Made by a program: the position numbers and the translations under genes
NCBI GenBank assembly: GCA_019677205.1
Contig: JAAMXY010001134.1
Location: forward strand, 7,339-21,763
DNA length: 14,425 bases
Direction of reading: 5' to 3'
Origin: Pinguiococcus pyrenoidosus
Taxonomy: Eukaryota; Sar; Pinguiophyceae; Pinguiochrysidales; Pinguiochrysidaceae
Notes under the pieces: model-generated
Told to the model about the DNA's origin: nothing
The model's database searches: none
The model's input: only the letters and a program-made list of their open reading frames with translations
Shown: piece after piece, positions 5,836 to 13,592 of the stretch
Layout: the number at the start of each line of letters is the position of its first letter
How positions within the stretch are numbered: the first letter of the stretch is position 1

Positions 5836-8697
5836 ATGGAGGGCGCCGACGGGCGCAAGAGGGAGACCCGGATTTGCGCGCTTTTCTCCGCGCCGATCAT
5901 CATTTTGGACAATGCTGGGAGGCCGCAAGCTCTGCCGTGGCTCGACTTCAGCCGCGAGCGCTCGCAGCTGGCGCAGGCGCTGGCGCAAGGCTGTGGCGAG
6001 CTCGGCGTGGACTTGGCGCTCCGCGTGGAGCCTGCGACGGCCGATTCCTTGCGCACGTGCATCACCTTGGGCATGAAAGTGCTTCATTTCGGCGGCCACG
6101 GCCACCGAGACTTCCTGTGCTTCGAGAACGGCCGCGGCGGCTCGCACATCATGACCAGAGACGCGCTGAGGCAGCTGTTCAGCGCCGGCGGCGATGCGGG
6201 AGTGGACATCGTGGTCGTGAACAGCTGCTACGGCCGCCGCGCCGCGCAGGTCTTCGCGGATGCTGGCGTGCCGCACGTGGTGAGCGCGGACTCGGATGGG
6301 CGCCTGCGAGACGCCGCGGCCGCGACGTTTTCGAGAGCGTTTTACTTGGCCTTGATCGCCGGCAAGACGGTCCGGCAAGCTTTTGACATCGGCAGAGCCG
6401 CGGTTGGCACCGCACCCGACGTGCCACATGCGCTGCGCCTGCGCGAGAGCGACCAGTTTGTGCTGCTGCCCGAGTGCGCAGCTGATGAGAATGATCTTCA
6501 CAACGTTATCTTGTTCAGTCCCGAGGAGGGCGCGCAGAAGTGGCCGGGGTGCCTGAGGGACATCACGCCGCCGCTCCCGGGGAACAACCTGCCGACGTCC
6601 TCGGCGGTCATCGGGGGCCGCAACATCGAGCTCTATTATCTAATCGATCTGGTTCTGAAGCACCGACTGGTCACAGTAACCGGCCCCTTCGGCTCCGGGA
6701 AGTCAACCCTGGCCGTCGCGGCGGGGCACTACTGTGTCGAGCGACGGCACTTCAAGGGTGTGTTTTACATGAGCTTATGCGAGACCAGCATGGAGACCAT
6801 CTGGCAAGACCTCGAAGCGGTCGTGAGCGAAGTGACGGGCATCGCCATCCCGGGCGGAGCTCATCCCCTCGTCCCGGTTCCGGCGAGCTCGGCTCCGGCC
6901 GTCCTTCCCCAGAACGGCAACGGGCTCGGTGACGAGGCGCCCCCGGCGCGGCGCATGACAAGCATCAGCGGAGGAAATGGGCTGGAAGGTGGAGTCTACG
7001 GGGGATACACTCGGTACGACGAGGAGACCTCGCAGCACAGCGTCTTCACCGTGTGCGGCGACGCGCCGTACCTGATCGTTCTGGACAACTGCGAGAGGGT
7101 CTTGGATGCCTGCCCGGAGAAGGCCACCGCCAATGGCTACACGCAGGATATCGTCGGGCGCTTCCAAGACTTCCTGAACACGCTTCTGCTGGGCGCCGGA
7201 TCGGTCCGGGTCTTGCTGACCTCGTCCAGGACGGTGGGCCGGAACATCGCCGCAACGGAGTACGTCCTGGCGCTTCCGCAGATCCAGGAGAAGAACGCAG
7301 CTCACCTCTTCGTGCAGCGAAGTCACGCCATCCAGATGCTCCTGCAGTACACGTACTCCCGCGTGCAGGAGCAGGACAAGGCGATCGACATCATCGCGCG
7401 GCATCCCTTCATTCAGCGCCTGCGGGGGAATCCCTACGCGCTGTCCCTGGCGGCCACGGCTCTGCAGCGACTGGAAGAGACGGGCATCTTCGGAGCGACT
7501 CTCATGGCGACGCTCAAGCGAATCAATGCGAGGCCGTCGCGGGAGAAGATCCCGCACAGCTCTCCGCCGAGCCTGTCCGTCGCCGCGCCCGGCGTGGCCA
7601 ATCCCATCGACTCCATGACGCTGAGCTCCGGGGCGGAGCGCACGAATGGTGCCGTCGGGAACGGTGCCAAGCAGATTCTCGACTTCCCGCCGCTGACTCC
7701 CATCTCGTCGCCGGTCATGGCGAGCAAATCGAAGCAGGAGTCGGCACGGCCGCAGGCGGAGGCGAGCAGCGCGGGCTACAAGCCGGTGCTTCGCATCGAG
7801 GATGTCGGCAACCTTGCCGATCTGCTCACGCACATCCTTGACGTGCTGCTGGCGCAGTTGGATTCGGCGAATGCAGCCGACTCGGAGGTGCAGGATCTTT
7901 TCGACGAGATCAAGTTCACGATCGAGACTGGCAGGGAGTGGACGCCGCCGAAGATGGTCAACATGAGCGACAGCAGCGTTGGCGTCTGCGTCAAGAACAA
8001 GAGCCCCAGGGCGCACGTCACGGACCTGATCCGCGAGCAGGTCCGGCAGAGCTACGACGCCTACCACCCGGAGGAAGTCGCGCTGGCAGCAGGGAAAGGG
8101 AGAACGTATCGTGCGCGTCGCCGGGGTCGCAAGAAGCGGTTGCAGGAGAAGAACGGAGAGAGCAAGGAAGCGCACGACCATTGCGATGCGCAGAGAGCAT
8201 GCCTGCGAGGAAGCGGCGCGGATCTGGTCGCACACGAGAAGGACCTGGCGAGCGGCAAGCTGTCGAGGATCGGGTCGTCAAGCAGCCTGCACGGGCTGCT
8301 CCCGGTGGACTCCACCATCAGCGAGGACTTCGCCGCCGAGAGCGAGAGCGGGGCGCACCAGCTGATCCCGACCGAGAACGATGAGAAGGCTCTGCCCTCG
8401 TCGACGTCGATTGCCGCGCTGCCGGTATCGTCCACGTTGGACTGCTGCGCGGGCTCACGGCAGGCGACTCCCGCGACGGCGAATCGGAGCCTCGTTCTGA
8501 ACCTGTGCTTCGGCGTGCCTCTCGCGACGTTCATCAGCTGCATCGGGCTTGGCCTCGGCATTGGCATCGGGGTCGGCTTCGGCCAAAGCATCGGAGGCCT
8601 GGTTGCGCAGTACGCACGCCGGGCGATCGAGAATCTCAAGGTGTCGAGCGCCATGACGTCGACGTCAACGGCGACGTCAACGGCGACGAAAACGTAA
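5836..8697 (+). CDS. CHAT protease-like / NB-ARC STAND ATPase with C-terminal glycine-zipper segment (NLR-like)
   Basis: Predicted 953-aa signalling ATPase of the STAND (NLR-like) type. The N-terminus (~10-195) matches a CHAT domain, a caspase/separase-related cysteine protease fold: HFGGHG with His88, VVVNSCYGR with Cys131, then GVPHVVSADSDG and a FSRAFYLALIAGKTVRQAF helix region. An NB-ARC-like ATPase follows (~255-545): GR261-262, P-loop GPFGSGKST (283-291), Walker B YLIVLDNCE (412-420), VLLTSSRT (459-466) and a GNPYALSLA motif (531-539) resembling GLPL. An insert near 335-395 is low-complexity. Residues 560-650 are disordered, ~650-700 helical, and 757-770 a basic cluster. Residues 885-925 are hydrophobic with GLGLGIGIGVGFG (904-916), a glycine zipper, then a Thr/Ser tail. 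No WD40, TPR or LRR sensor is seen. ATG 5836 is the first in-frame ATG after TGA 5782, with G at -3 and +4. Family role (oligomerisation-triggered death or immunity) is inferred. Confidence 0.87.
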   Translation: MEGADGRKRETRICALFSAPIIILDNAGRPQALPWLDFSRERSQLAQALAQGCGELGVDLALRVEPATADSLRTCITLGMKVLHFGGHGHRDFLCFENGRGGSHIMTRDALRQLFSAGGDAGVDIVVVNSCYGRRAAQVFADAGVPHVVSADSDGRLRDAAAATFSRAFYLALIAGKTVRQAFDIGRAAVGTAPDVPHALRLRESDQFVLLPECAADENDLHNVILFSPEEGAQKWPGCLRDITPPLPGNNLPTSSAVIGGRNIELYYLIDLVLKHRLVTVTGPFGSGKSTLAVAAGHYCVERRHFKGVFYMSLCETSMETIWQDLEAVVSEVTGIAIPGGAHPLVPVPASSAPAVLPQNGNGLGDEAPPARRMTSISGGNGLEGGVYGGYTRYDEETSQHSVFTVCGDAPYLIVLDNCERVLDACPEKATANGYTQDIVGRFQDFLNTLLLGAGSVRVLLTSSRTVGRNIAATEYVLALPQIQEKNAAHLFVQRSHAIQMLLQYTYSRVQEQDKAIDIIARHPFIQRLRGNPYALSLAATALQRLEETGIFGATLMATLKRINARPSREKIPHSSPPSLSVAAPGVANPIDSMTLSSGAERTNGAVGNGAKQILDFPPLTPISSPVMASKSKQESARPQAEASSAGYKPVLRIEDVGNLADLLTHILDVLLAQLDSANAADSEVQDLFDEIKFTIETGREWTPPKMVNMSDSSVGVCVKNKSPRAHVTDLIREQVRQSYDAYHPEEVALAAGKGRTYRARRRGRKKRLQEKNGESKEAHDHCDAQRACLRGSGADLVAHEKDLASGKLSRIGSSSSLHGLLPVDSTISEDFAAESESGAHQLIPTENDEKALPSSTSIAALPVSSTLDCCAGSRQATPATANRSLVLNLCFGVPLATFISCIGLGLGIGIGVGFGQSIGGLVAQYARRAIENLKVSSAMTSTSTATSTATKT
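8655..8692 (+). repeat. 12-bp coding tandem repeat at the CHAT gene 3' end
   Basis: The unit GACGTCAACGGC occurs twice exactly (8661-8672 and 8673-8684), flanked by partial copies. In frame it encodes alternating Thr, Ser and Ala, forming the last 13 residues after the hydrophobic segment. The unit is a multiple of three, so copy changes keep the frame. Confidence 0.85.
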
Positions 8698-8778
8698 TGC
8701 CTTGGACTGGGACGGGGATCCTGCGTCTTTTCCTTTTTTTTTTGGACGTTTCTTTCGCCTCTTTTGTTGGTTGCCCAA

Positions 8779-8811
8779 TTTTTTTTGGGGGGGGGTGGTG
8801 GAGGGAGTGGG
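8779..8811 (+). repeat. T8G9 homopolymer junction with potential G-quadruplex
   Basis: Eight T are followed by nine G (8787-8795) and then TGGTGGAGGGAGTGGG. The plus strand therefore has four G3 runs within 25 bases, a standard G-quadruplex pattern. It lies about 90 bases after the CHAT stop codon, probably in the 3' UTR, where it would form in the RNA. Confidence 0.5.
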
Positions 8812-8841
8812 TTCGAGTCTGGAGACAAGTAGGAGCTCACG

Positions 8842-8853
8842 GCTCACGTGAGC
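8842..8853. promoter_or_regulatory. Palindrome GCTCACGTGAGC with G-box/E-box core
   Basis: A perfect 12-bp palindrome centred on CACGTG, the core bound by bHLH and bZIP factors in plants, algae and animals. It sits about 690 bases upstream of the RCC1-BTB start and 145 bases after the CHAT stop. Function is inferred from the core only. Confidence 0.25.
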
Positions 8854-8871
8854 TGGTTGGTGGTGAAACCG

Positions 8872-8893
8872 AGGATCATCAGGGATCATCAGG
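8872..8893 (+). repeat. Short direct repeat GGATCATCAG x2
   Basis: Two adjacent copies of GGATCATCAG, 10 bases plus a spacer base, in non-coding DNA. Probably slippage. No function is seen. Confidence 0.6.
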
Positions 8894-9145
8894 GACCTCT
8901 CCATGGAGAAGAGGTCGGAAGGGAAAGCAGCACCCTGGAAGCTGTCAAGCATGTCCGAGTCGACAGAAAGAAGAGATAAGACTGGTGTGAAGTGGTGAAG
9001 AGAAACATACGCACTGATTCTCTATTGGATCTCCCCACACTGTCACATCTTCCATGCTGATCAGCGCACCGTGGCCGCTGTGATGTCTTGTGCTTCTTCG
9101 CGAGCATGTCCTCCTGCGGCGGGTCACCATTGCAATCCAACGGGC

Positions 9146-9192
9146 TGGGAACGTCCTGGGAGTGGGGATGGGAACGAGTGGGGATGGGAACG
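9146..9192 (+). repeat. 16-bp G-rich tandem repeat
   Basis: AGTGGGGATGGGAACG is repeated exactly at 9161-9176 and 9177-9192, with a partial copy (TGGGAACG) at 9146-9153. Each unit has a G4 and a G3 run, so the array also meets the G-quadruplex pattern. It is 340-380 bases upstream of the RCC1-BTB start codon. Confidence 0.75.
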
Positions 9193-9389
9193 GCTGAAGA
9201 TGAGCCCTCAGGCCTCTGCTGCCAGCAAGTGCCGGTGCAGCGCGTGGAGGGCTGCAGCAGCAAAGCAGTCGCCAGGCCGCAGGGCCGCATCCGGGGCCGA
9301 ACGAATCTGGATTTCGGCCGTCGGGTTGGATTTCGCCTCTGTCCGTAGTTCCGTTTGGAAGTTTTCCAGCCAATCCATCTCTACGACCG

Positions 9390-9426
9390 CAACTAGAGGA
9401 TACAAAATAGATAAACCATAACTTTG
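9390..9426 (+). promoter_or_regulatory. AT-rich patch, possible core promoter
   Basis: ATACAAAATAGATAAACCAT and nearby bases form one of the few AT-rich stretches in this GC-rich intergenic region. It lies about 105-140 bases upstream of the predicted ATG at 9530, where a TATA-like element could act. There is no exact TATA box. Confidence 0.2.
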
Positions 9427-9524
9427 TGTAACCGAAGGGGCAGGCATCGGTCGAAAGAGGGGCCTTTAGCTTTTGTGGACTGAGCGCCACTGCGTCGTGA
9501 GCCCGAAGTCGCTTCCGCGCGAGC

Positions 9525-9533
9525 ATGATATGA
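9525..9533 (+). promoter_or_regulatory. Two-codon upstream ORF overlapping the RCC1-BTB start
   Basis: ATGATATGA gives a Met-Ile-stop uORF whose TGA overlaps the predicted start ATG (9530-9532). Such an arrangement can limit translation or favour reinitiation. It depends on the first-exon model. Confidence 0.3.
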
Positions 9534-12286
9534 GCGCATCGGAGTCTCTCAAGGTGAGGTCTGCGCGCGCACGTTGCTGTGCCCCCGCCCCATCGAGCGT
9601 CGGCGCCGACGCGCAGAGAGGCAAAACGAACGGACGAGGTCTCGGCCATTCGGTTCCGCTCCGGCCATTTCCGCTTTCTCCCACTCCCCTCCGCTGGCGA
9701 AAGAGCCCCTCTCGACGTCTCTCCCCTCTCTGAGACTGGAAGGCGTCGCGGTCCTGCGAAGTCCGACGCGCAGAAAACGCATTGCGCAGTTGTGGGTTTT
9801 GAGTTCGGAGAGGCTCTCGCATTTCAAACCGCAGCGTTCAACCAAATGAATCCGCAAATGTCTGACAGGTTTTTTTGTCTCTGTTCTCTCCTTTGTCTCC
9901 CCTCTCGCATGTGCTTGTGTCGATGCAGGGAAGCGGCGCAGTCGACGACCGCGAGACTCTGAGACGCAGGCGCAAGCGCACGCGCGAGCCAGGCATGCGC
10001 ACCATGGTGATGAAGGTGTACAGCTGGGGCCGCGGCGAGGACGGGCAGCTGGGCTTGGGCGACACTGCGGACCAGGACCAGCCGTGCGTGATGGACGCCC
10101 TACGGGACCGCAACGTGCGGCAGATCGCGTGCGGCTCCGGCCACACCGTGGTGCTGCTGGAGGAGGGCGACGTGTACACGTGGGGCCGAGGCGACGACGG
10201 CCGGCTCGGCCACGGAGACAATGGCTGGAAGTACGTCCCGCGCCGCGTGGAGGAGCTGAGGCGCTTCCGCATCACGCAGATCACCTGCGGCAGCTACCAC
10301 ACCGCGGCGGTCACGGAGACGGGCCAGCTGTTCACGTGGGGCGGCGGCATGTACGGCAAGCTGGGCCACGGCAACGAGAACGGCTGCTCCAAGCCGGCGC
10401 TGGTGCAGCGCTTGCGAGACGTCAAGGTGGCGCAGGTGGCGTGCGGCAGCCGCCACACCGTGGCCCTGCTGGACAACGGCACGGTGTACACGTGGGGAGA
10501 CCGTGAGAACGGCGTCTGCGGCCACGGGCCGGACGTGGCCGAGGGGCACCAGTACACGCCGCAGGTGGTCACCGACCTGCAGAAGTGCACGCAGATCAGC
10601 GCGTGCGGCTTCCACTCGGCCGCGCTCTGCGACGGACAGGTGTACACCTGGGGCGAGGGCAAGTTCGGCCGCCTCGGGCATGGCAACGAGCGGAACCAGG
10701 GCACGCCGCAGCGGGTGGAGTCCCTCGTCGGCCAGGAGATCATCCAGGTCAGCTGCGGTGGGTTCCACACGGCTGCGGTGACCGACCGTGGCCTCCTCTT
10801 CACCTGGGGTGGCGGCGAGCACGGCCAGCTCGGTCACGCGGACAAGACGAACCGCAACCGCCCGGCGTTGGTCATGCACCTCGCCGGGGAAGACTACCAG
10901 CAGCGACGCCGCGTCACCGTGCATCCCTACACGACCTCGGTCTATTCCGACCTCTGGGCCGAGGGCTCCCACGGCCTCAAGTCCCCCCACGAGGCGCGGC
11001 AGCCGCTGCTTCAGGGCGCGGCCGTGCTAGTGGACATCGACCGGCCCGCCGTTCGGCCCAAGTACGACGCCGGGGAGGTGACGAATCCCCACATCTCACA
11101 GGACTGGGGCTCGCCCCCTTCGGCGACGGCGTCAACGTCGGCCGAGATGCCGCCGACCGCGCAGGGCACCGCTTCCAGCGAGCTGGCGCCGGGCGCCAGT
11201 GCCGTGCACCCGGAGGCGGCCGCCGCGGCGGCGCAAGACCACGCCGCTGCGACGCGCTCGAACCTGAATCCGGCGGGCGCCGCGTCACACGAACCGATGC
11301 GCTCGGCGGCCGGCGACAATCCGACGCCCACCGCCGTCGAGCAGGCCATCTACTCGGCGCTCCCAAGTCCACCGGTGCATGCTTCGTCGGCTGCTCCGAC
11401 GCCCGCAGCCTCCAGGGAAGCCTCCAAGGGCGACGCCAAGCCGTCGCAGGCCGGAGGGAAAGAGTCGTTCTCGACAGGAGTTGTTGTGACGCAGATCACC
11501 TGCGGATGGAGCCACTCGGTGGCATTGAGTAGCGACGGCGACGTGTACACCTGGGGCAACGGGGACCACGGCAAGCTGGGCCACGGCGGGACGCAGAAGC
11601 TCACCGTGCCCACGCGCATCGAGTCCCTCGCCAACGTGACGGTCTGCGGCATCGCGAGCTACAACGAGCACACGGCCACCCTGGCCTTCCCGTCGCCGGA
11701 CGAGCCCCGGAGAGTCCCCATATCGCTGTCGTACTTGCGAGACATGCGGTCGCTCATGGAGAATGACGCGTTCGCGGACGTGGTCTTCGTGGTGGGAGGC
11801 AACTTCGGGGAGGAGCAGACCAAGCGCATCCCGGCGCATCGCGCGGTGCTGTGCACCCGCTCCGACCACTTCCGGGCCATGTTCAGCTCGGGCATGCGCG
11901 AAACGACCGAGACGGAGGTGCAGATTCCGTCCATCCGGCCCTCGGTCTTCAAGGCGATGTTGGAGTACATCTACACGGACGGGATCGCCATCACCACCGA
12001 CTCCGCCATCGAGCTGTACGTCGGTGCGGACATGTACGGCCTGCATGAGCTGAAGCGCCGCTGCGAGGCCATTCTCGAGAGGCAGATTACGGTCGCGAAC
12101 GCCGCCGAGCTGCTGCAGGTCAGTGACCAGCTCAACGCCAAGGACCTCCGGGACATCTGCATCACCTTCATCGTGAGCAATCCGCATTGCCGGAAGTCGG
12201 AGAGCTTCCGGGCGTTGGTCCGCCGCGGCGGAGAACTCATGGTGGAGATTATGGATCGGATGAACGACGTGAACACGACGATGTAG
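9530..12286 (+). CDS. RCC1 beta-propeller and BTB domain protein (RCBTB-like), one predicted intron
   Basis: Predicted 793-aa protein after splicing 9530-9553 to 9929-12286. Residues ~36-330 carry six RCC1 blades, each with a YxWGxGxxGxLGHG-type signature; the seventh (VYTWGNGDHGKLGHG) is at ~546-560, so the propeller is complete at seven blades. Between blades 6 and 7 lies a ~190-residue insert rich in Ala, Ser and Pro. A BTB/POZ domain follows (~610-720: LMENDAFADVVFVVGG, PAHRAVLCTRSDHFRAMF, EYIYTDG), then the start of a BACK-like helical region to the C-terminus. RCC1-BTB proteins are typically adaptors: BTB dimerises and can recruit Cullin-3 ubiquitin ligase, while the propeller binds partners; nucleotide exchange activity is not implied. 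Blade 4 (VYTWGDRENGVCGHG) is the most divergent. If the intron is wrong, ATG 9923 gives 787 residues. Domain content certain; the 5' end less so. Confidence 0.92.
9554..9928 (+). other. Predicted phase-0 spliceosomal intron (375 nt) of the RCC1-BTB gene
   Basis: Donor CTCAAG|GTGAGG follows an eight-codon first exon (MSASESLK). The 3' end has a CTGAC branch-point match (9862-9866), a long pyrimidine tract (9870-9908) and acceptor GATGCAG|GG at 9928. Joining keeps the frame and leads straight into the RCC1 reading frame. The exon 1 frame runs into a stop inside the intron if it is not removed. Confidence 0.7.
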
Positions 12287-12800
12287 GATGGCTCGGCGTT
12301 GTTGTTGCATGCGCAAAAGATGATGATGATGATGATGAACAACAACAGCAACAACAGCAACAACAGCAAGAACTACTACTACTACTAGCCGCAGTTTGTA
12401 CAGGCGCCCCAGGATGATAAGGTCTGAGTTTAGAGCTTCCAGCTTGCAAGGAAGAACGAGGCGAGGGTGACGAATGCTCTAGAGAGCCTTCCAGCTTCAT
12501 GTTGTTTATCAAAAGAAATCCCCTCTTCTCGTCGACTTTGGATTCGATCTCACCTCTACGGTAGGTTGTCACGTTAGGGTACGGATCCGTGACGCACTGT
12601 CTAACATCAGTGTCGTTCAAACTCCAGCAGCTGCTGCCAAATCGCCGCTGTTCGAAATCGGGTACTAAAGCGTGCGCATCTCTTCATGCTACACGGCGGT
12701 TGCTACGTTTCTCATGCACAATGGTTCATCTATGTTGCGGGTCAATACACATGGTTTTTTTTCTAATCGCAAGCTATCGCTAAGCTGTTGGGCCGGCGCC
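12287..12800. other. Convergent intergenic region (3' ends of two genes)
   Basis: These 514 bases separate the stop of the RCC1-BTB gene (plus) from the stop of the small minus-strand gene. They hold the microsatellite at 12319-12386 and otherwise no recognisable coding sequence. No AATAAA signal is seen on either strand, so both transcripts probably use another polyadenylation signal. Lower GC than the genes. Confidence 0.5.
12319..12386 (+). repeat. Compound trinucleotide microsatellite (GAT)6-(CAACAACAG)3-(ACT)5
   Basis: Six GAT (12319-12336), three perfect copies of CAACAACAG (12340-12366) and five ACT (12372-12386) in a row, starting 32 bases after the RCC1-BTB stop codon and so in its likely 3' UTR. 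GTTGTTGTTGC at 12298-12308 just upstream can pair over nine bases with GCAACAACA at 12348-12356. Confidence 0.9.
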
Positions 12801-13307
12801 CTACGGCCTCATGGTCAGGCACTTCTTGTAGGCCACCGTCTGCGCCACCTTGCAGGGCGGCAGCGTCGGCTTCAGGACGTCCACTCCCGTGATGCCATCG
12901 GCCTCGAAGATGACGACGAACTCCTTCTCCGGGTCATAACTATCGATGCGGCGCACGATCTCCTGCATGTCCGACCTCTCCGAGTCGAGCACCAGCGAGT
13001 GGCTCAGCCTGGCAATGGGCACGAACTGCTGGACGCCGCCCTCCGCCGCGGCCGACTTGGCGCGCGACTCCTTGGTGACGTACACGGCGCCTCTGCCCAG
13101 GCGGCAGTAGCCCTCCCAGGCCGCGCCACTGGTGCGGAAGCCGGCCTTGGCGATGAAGCCGTGGTACGCATGCTCCCAGTCGCCCTTGGTGCGAAACACG
13201 CCGAGGGCGTTCATGCGCGGCGCGGTTCTGATCTGCGAGAACGCGCTCGCATGCGCCACGAGCAGCGCTGCGACCATCAGACCAGGAATCCGGAGCGAAT
13301 TCGACAT
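12801..13307 (-). CDS. Small secreted or plastid-targeted protein of unknown family
   Basis: 168-aa protein with an N-terminal signal peptide: a short polar/basic start, hydrophobic GLMVAALLVA (9-18), and likely cleavage after HASA (19-22) before Phe23. ASA|F resembles the ASAF junction of bipartite presequences in algae with red-derived complex plastids, and the next ~20 residues are basic and lack acids, like a transit peptide. The body contains GYCRLGRGAVYVTKE (66-80), FVPIARLSHSLVL (95-107), a helix-like DSERSDMQEIVRRID (108-122) and a strand EFVVIFEADG (129-138). Cys68, Cys152 and Cys163 are present. I do not recognise the family; the fold looks mixed alpha/beta. The start ATG at 13305-13307 is the one that begins the signal peptide. 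Plain secretion is the alternative. The gene runs opposite to RCC1-BTB. Confidence 0.7.
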   Translation of the reverse strand: MSNSLRIPGLMVAALLVAHASAFSQIRTAPRMNALGVFRTKGDWEHAYHGFIAKAGFRTSGAAWEGYCRLGRGAVYVTKESRAKSAAAEGGVQQFVPIARLSHSLVLDSERSDMQEIVRRIDSYDPEKEFVVIFEADGITGVDVLKPTLPPCKVAQTVAYKKCLTMRP

Positions 13308-13592
13308 CTCTTCGCTCGCGCTTGGGCGTCAAACTCGGCAGAATTCTGCTGATGTCCTTCACAGGCGCTCGGAAAAGCTCCGCGACGTTCGCGGGAATCG
13401 CTTCGGTCTTAGACGCCTCAAACGGCACAAACCCGAGCAGTGCGAGGCACCAAAGTCTTCTGCTTCCAAAGCCCTCGGCGCAGAGCTCGGCAAAGGGGGC
13501 GGCGCAGCGCCGGTCGGGCCAGTGGTCGTGGCCTCTCGAGGGGGACTGAAGGGTTGAGATCCGCTGCGGATTTCGCGCGGACTTCCGGGCTT

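Larger units (their letters stand above)
8698..9529. other. Intergenic region with low-complexity tracts and short repeats
   Basis: This 832-base region lies between the CHAT and RCC1-BTB genes. It holds T10 (8734-8743), T8G9 (8779-8795), a 12-bp palindrome (8842-8853), a doubled GGATCATCAG unit (8872-8893), a doubled 16-bp G-rich unit (9161-9192) and an AT-rich patch (about 9390-9426). Long minus-strand open frames here show no recognisable domain and are Cys/Arg/Pro-rich, so I do not call them. By position it holds the 3' UTR of the CHAT gene and the promoter of the RCC1-BTB gene. Confidence 0.5.

Noticed and set aside
6775-8235. 486-codon minus-strand open frame opposite the CHAT gene
   Set aside because: The plus strand carries recognisable CHAT and NB-ARC motifs over the same bases. 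The antisense product is Arg/Leu-rich without motifs, a typical mirror of GC-rich codon use.
8945-9649. Open minus-strand frame of 234 codons with an ATG
   Set aside because: It runs antisense across intergenic DNA, the predicted first exon and part of the intron of the RCC1-BTB gene. It is rich in Arg, Ser, Cys and Pro with no domain, as expected of chance frames in GC-rich DNA.
9875-9922. TTG at 9875 as start of the RCC1-BTB protein
   Set aside because: This segment is a pyrimidine tract read as Leu/Ser/Pro and fits the 3' end of an intron. An ATG-started first exon joins in phase.
12640-12670. TTCGAAATC, a tRNA T-loop-like sequence
   Set aside because: The flanking bases do not form the five-base stem, and no A-box or acceptor stem is found upstream. 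A similar TTCGAGTCT at about 8812 fails the same test.
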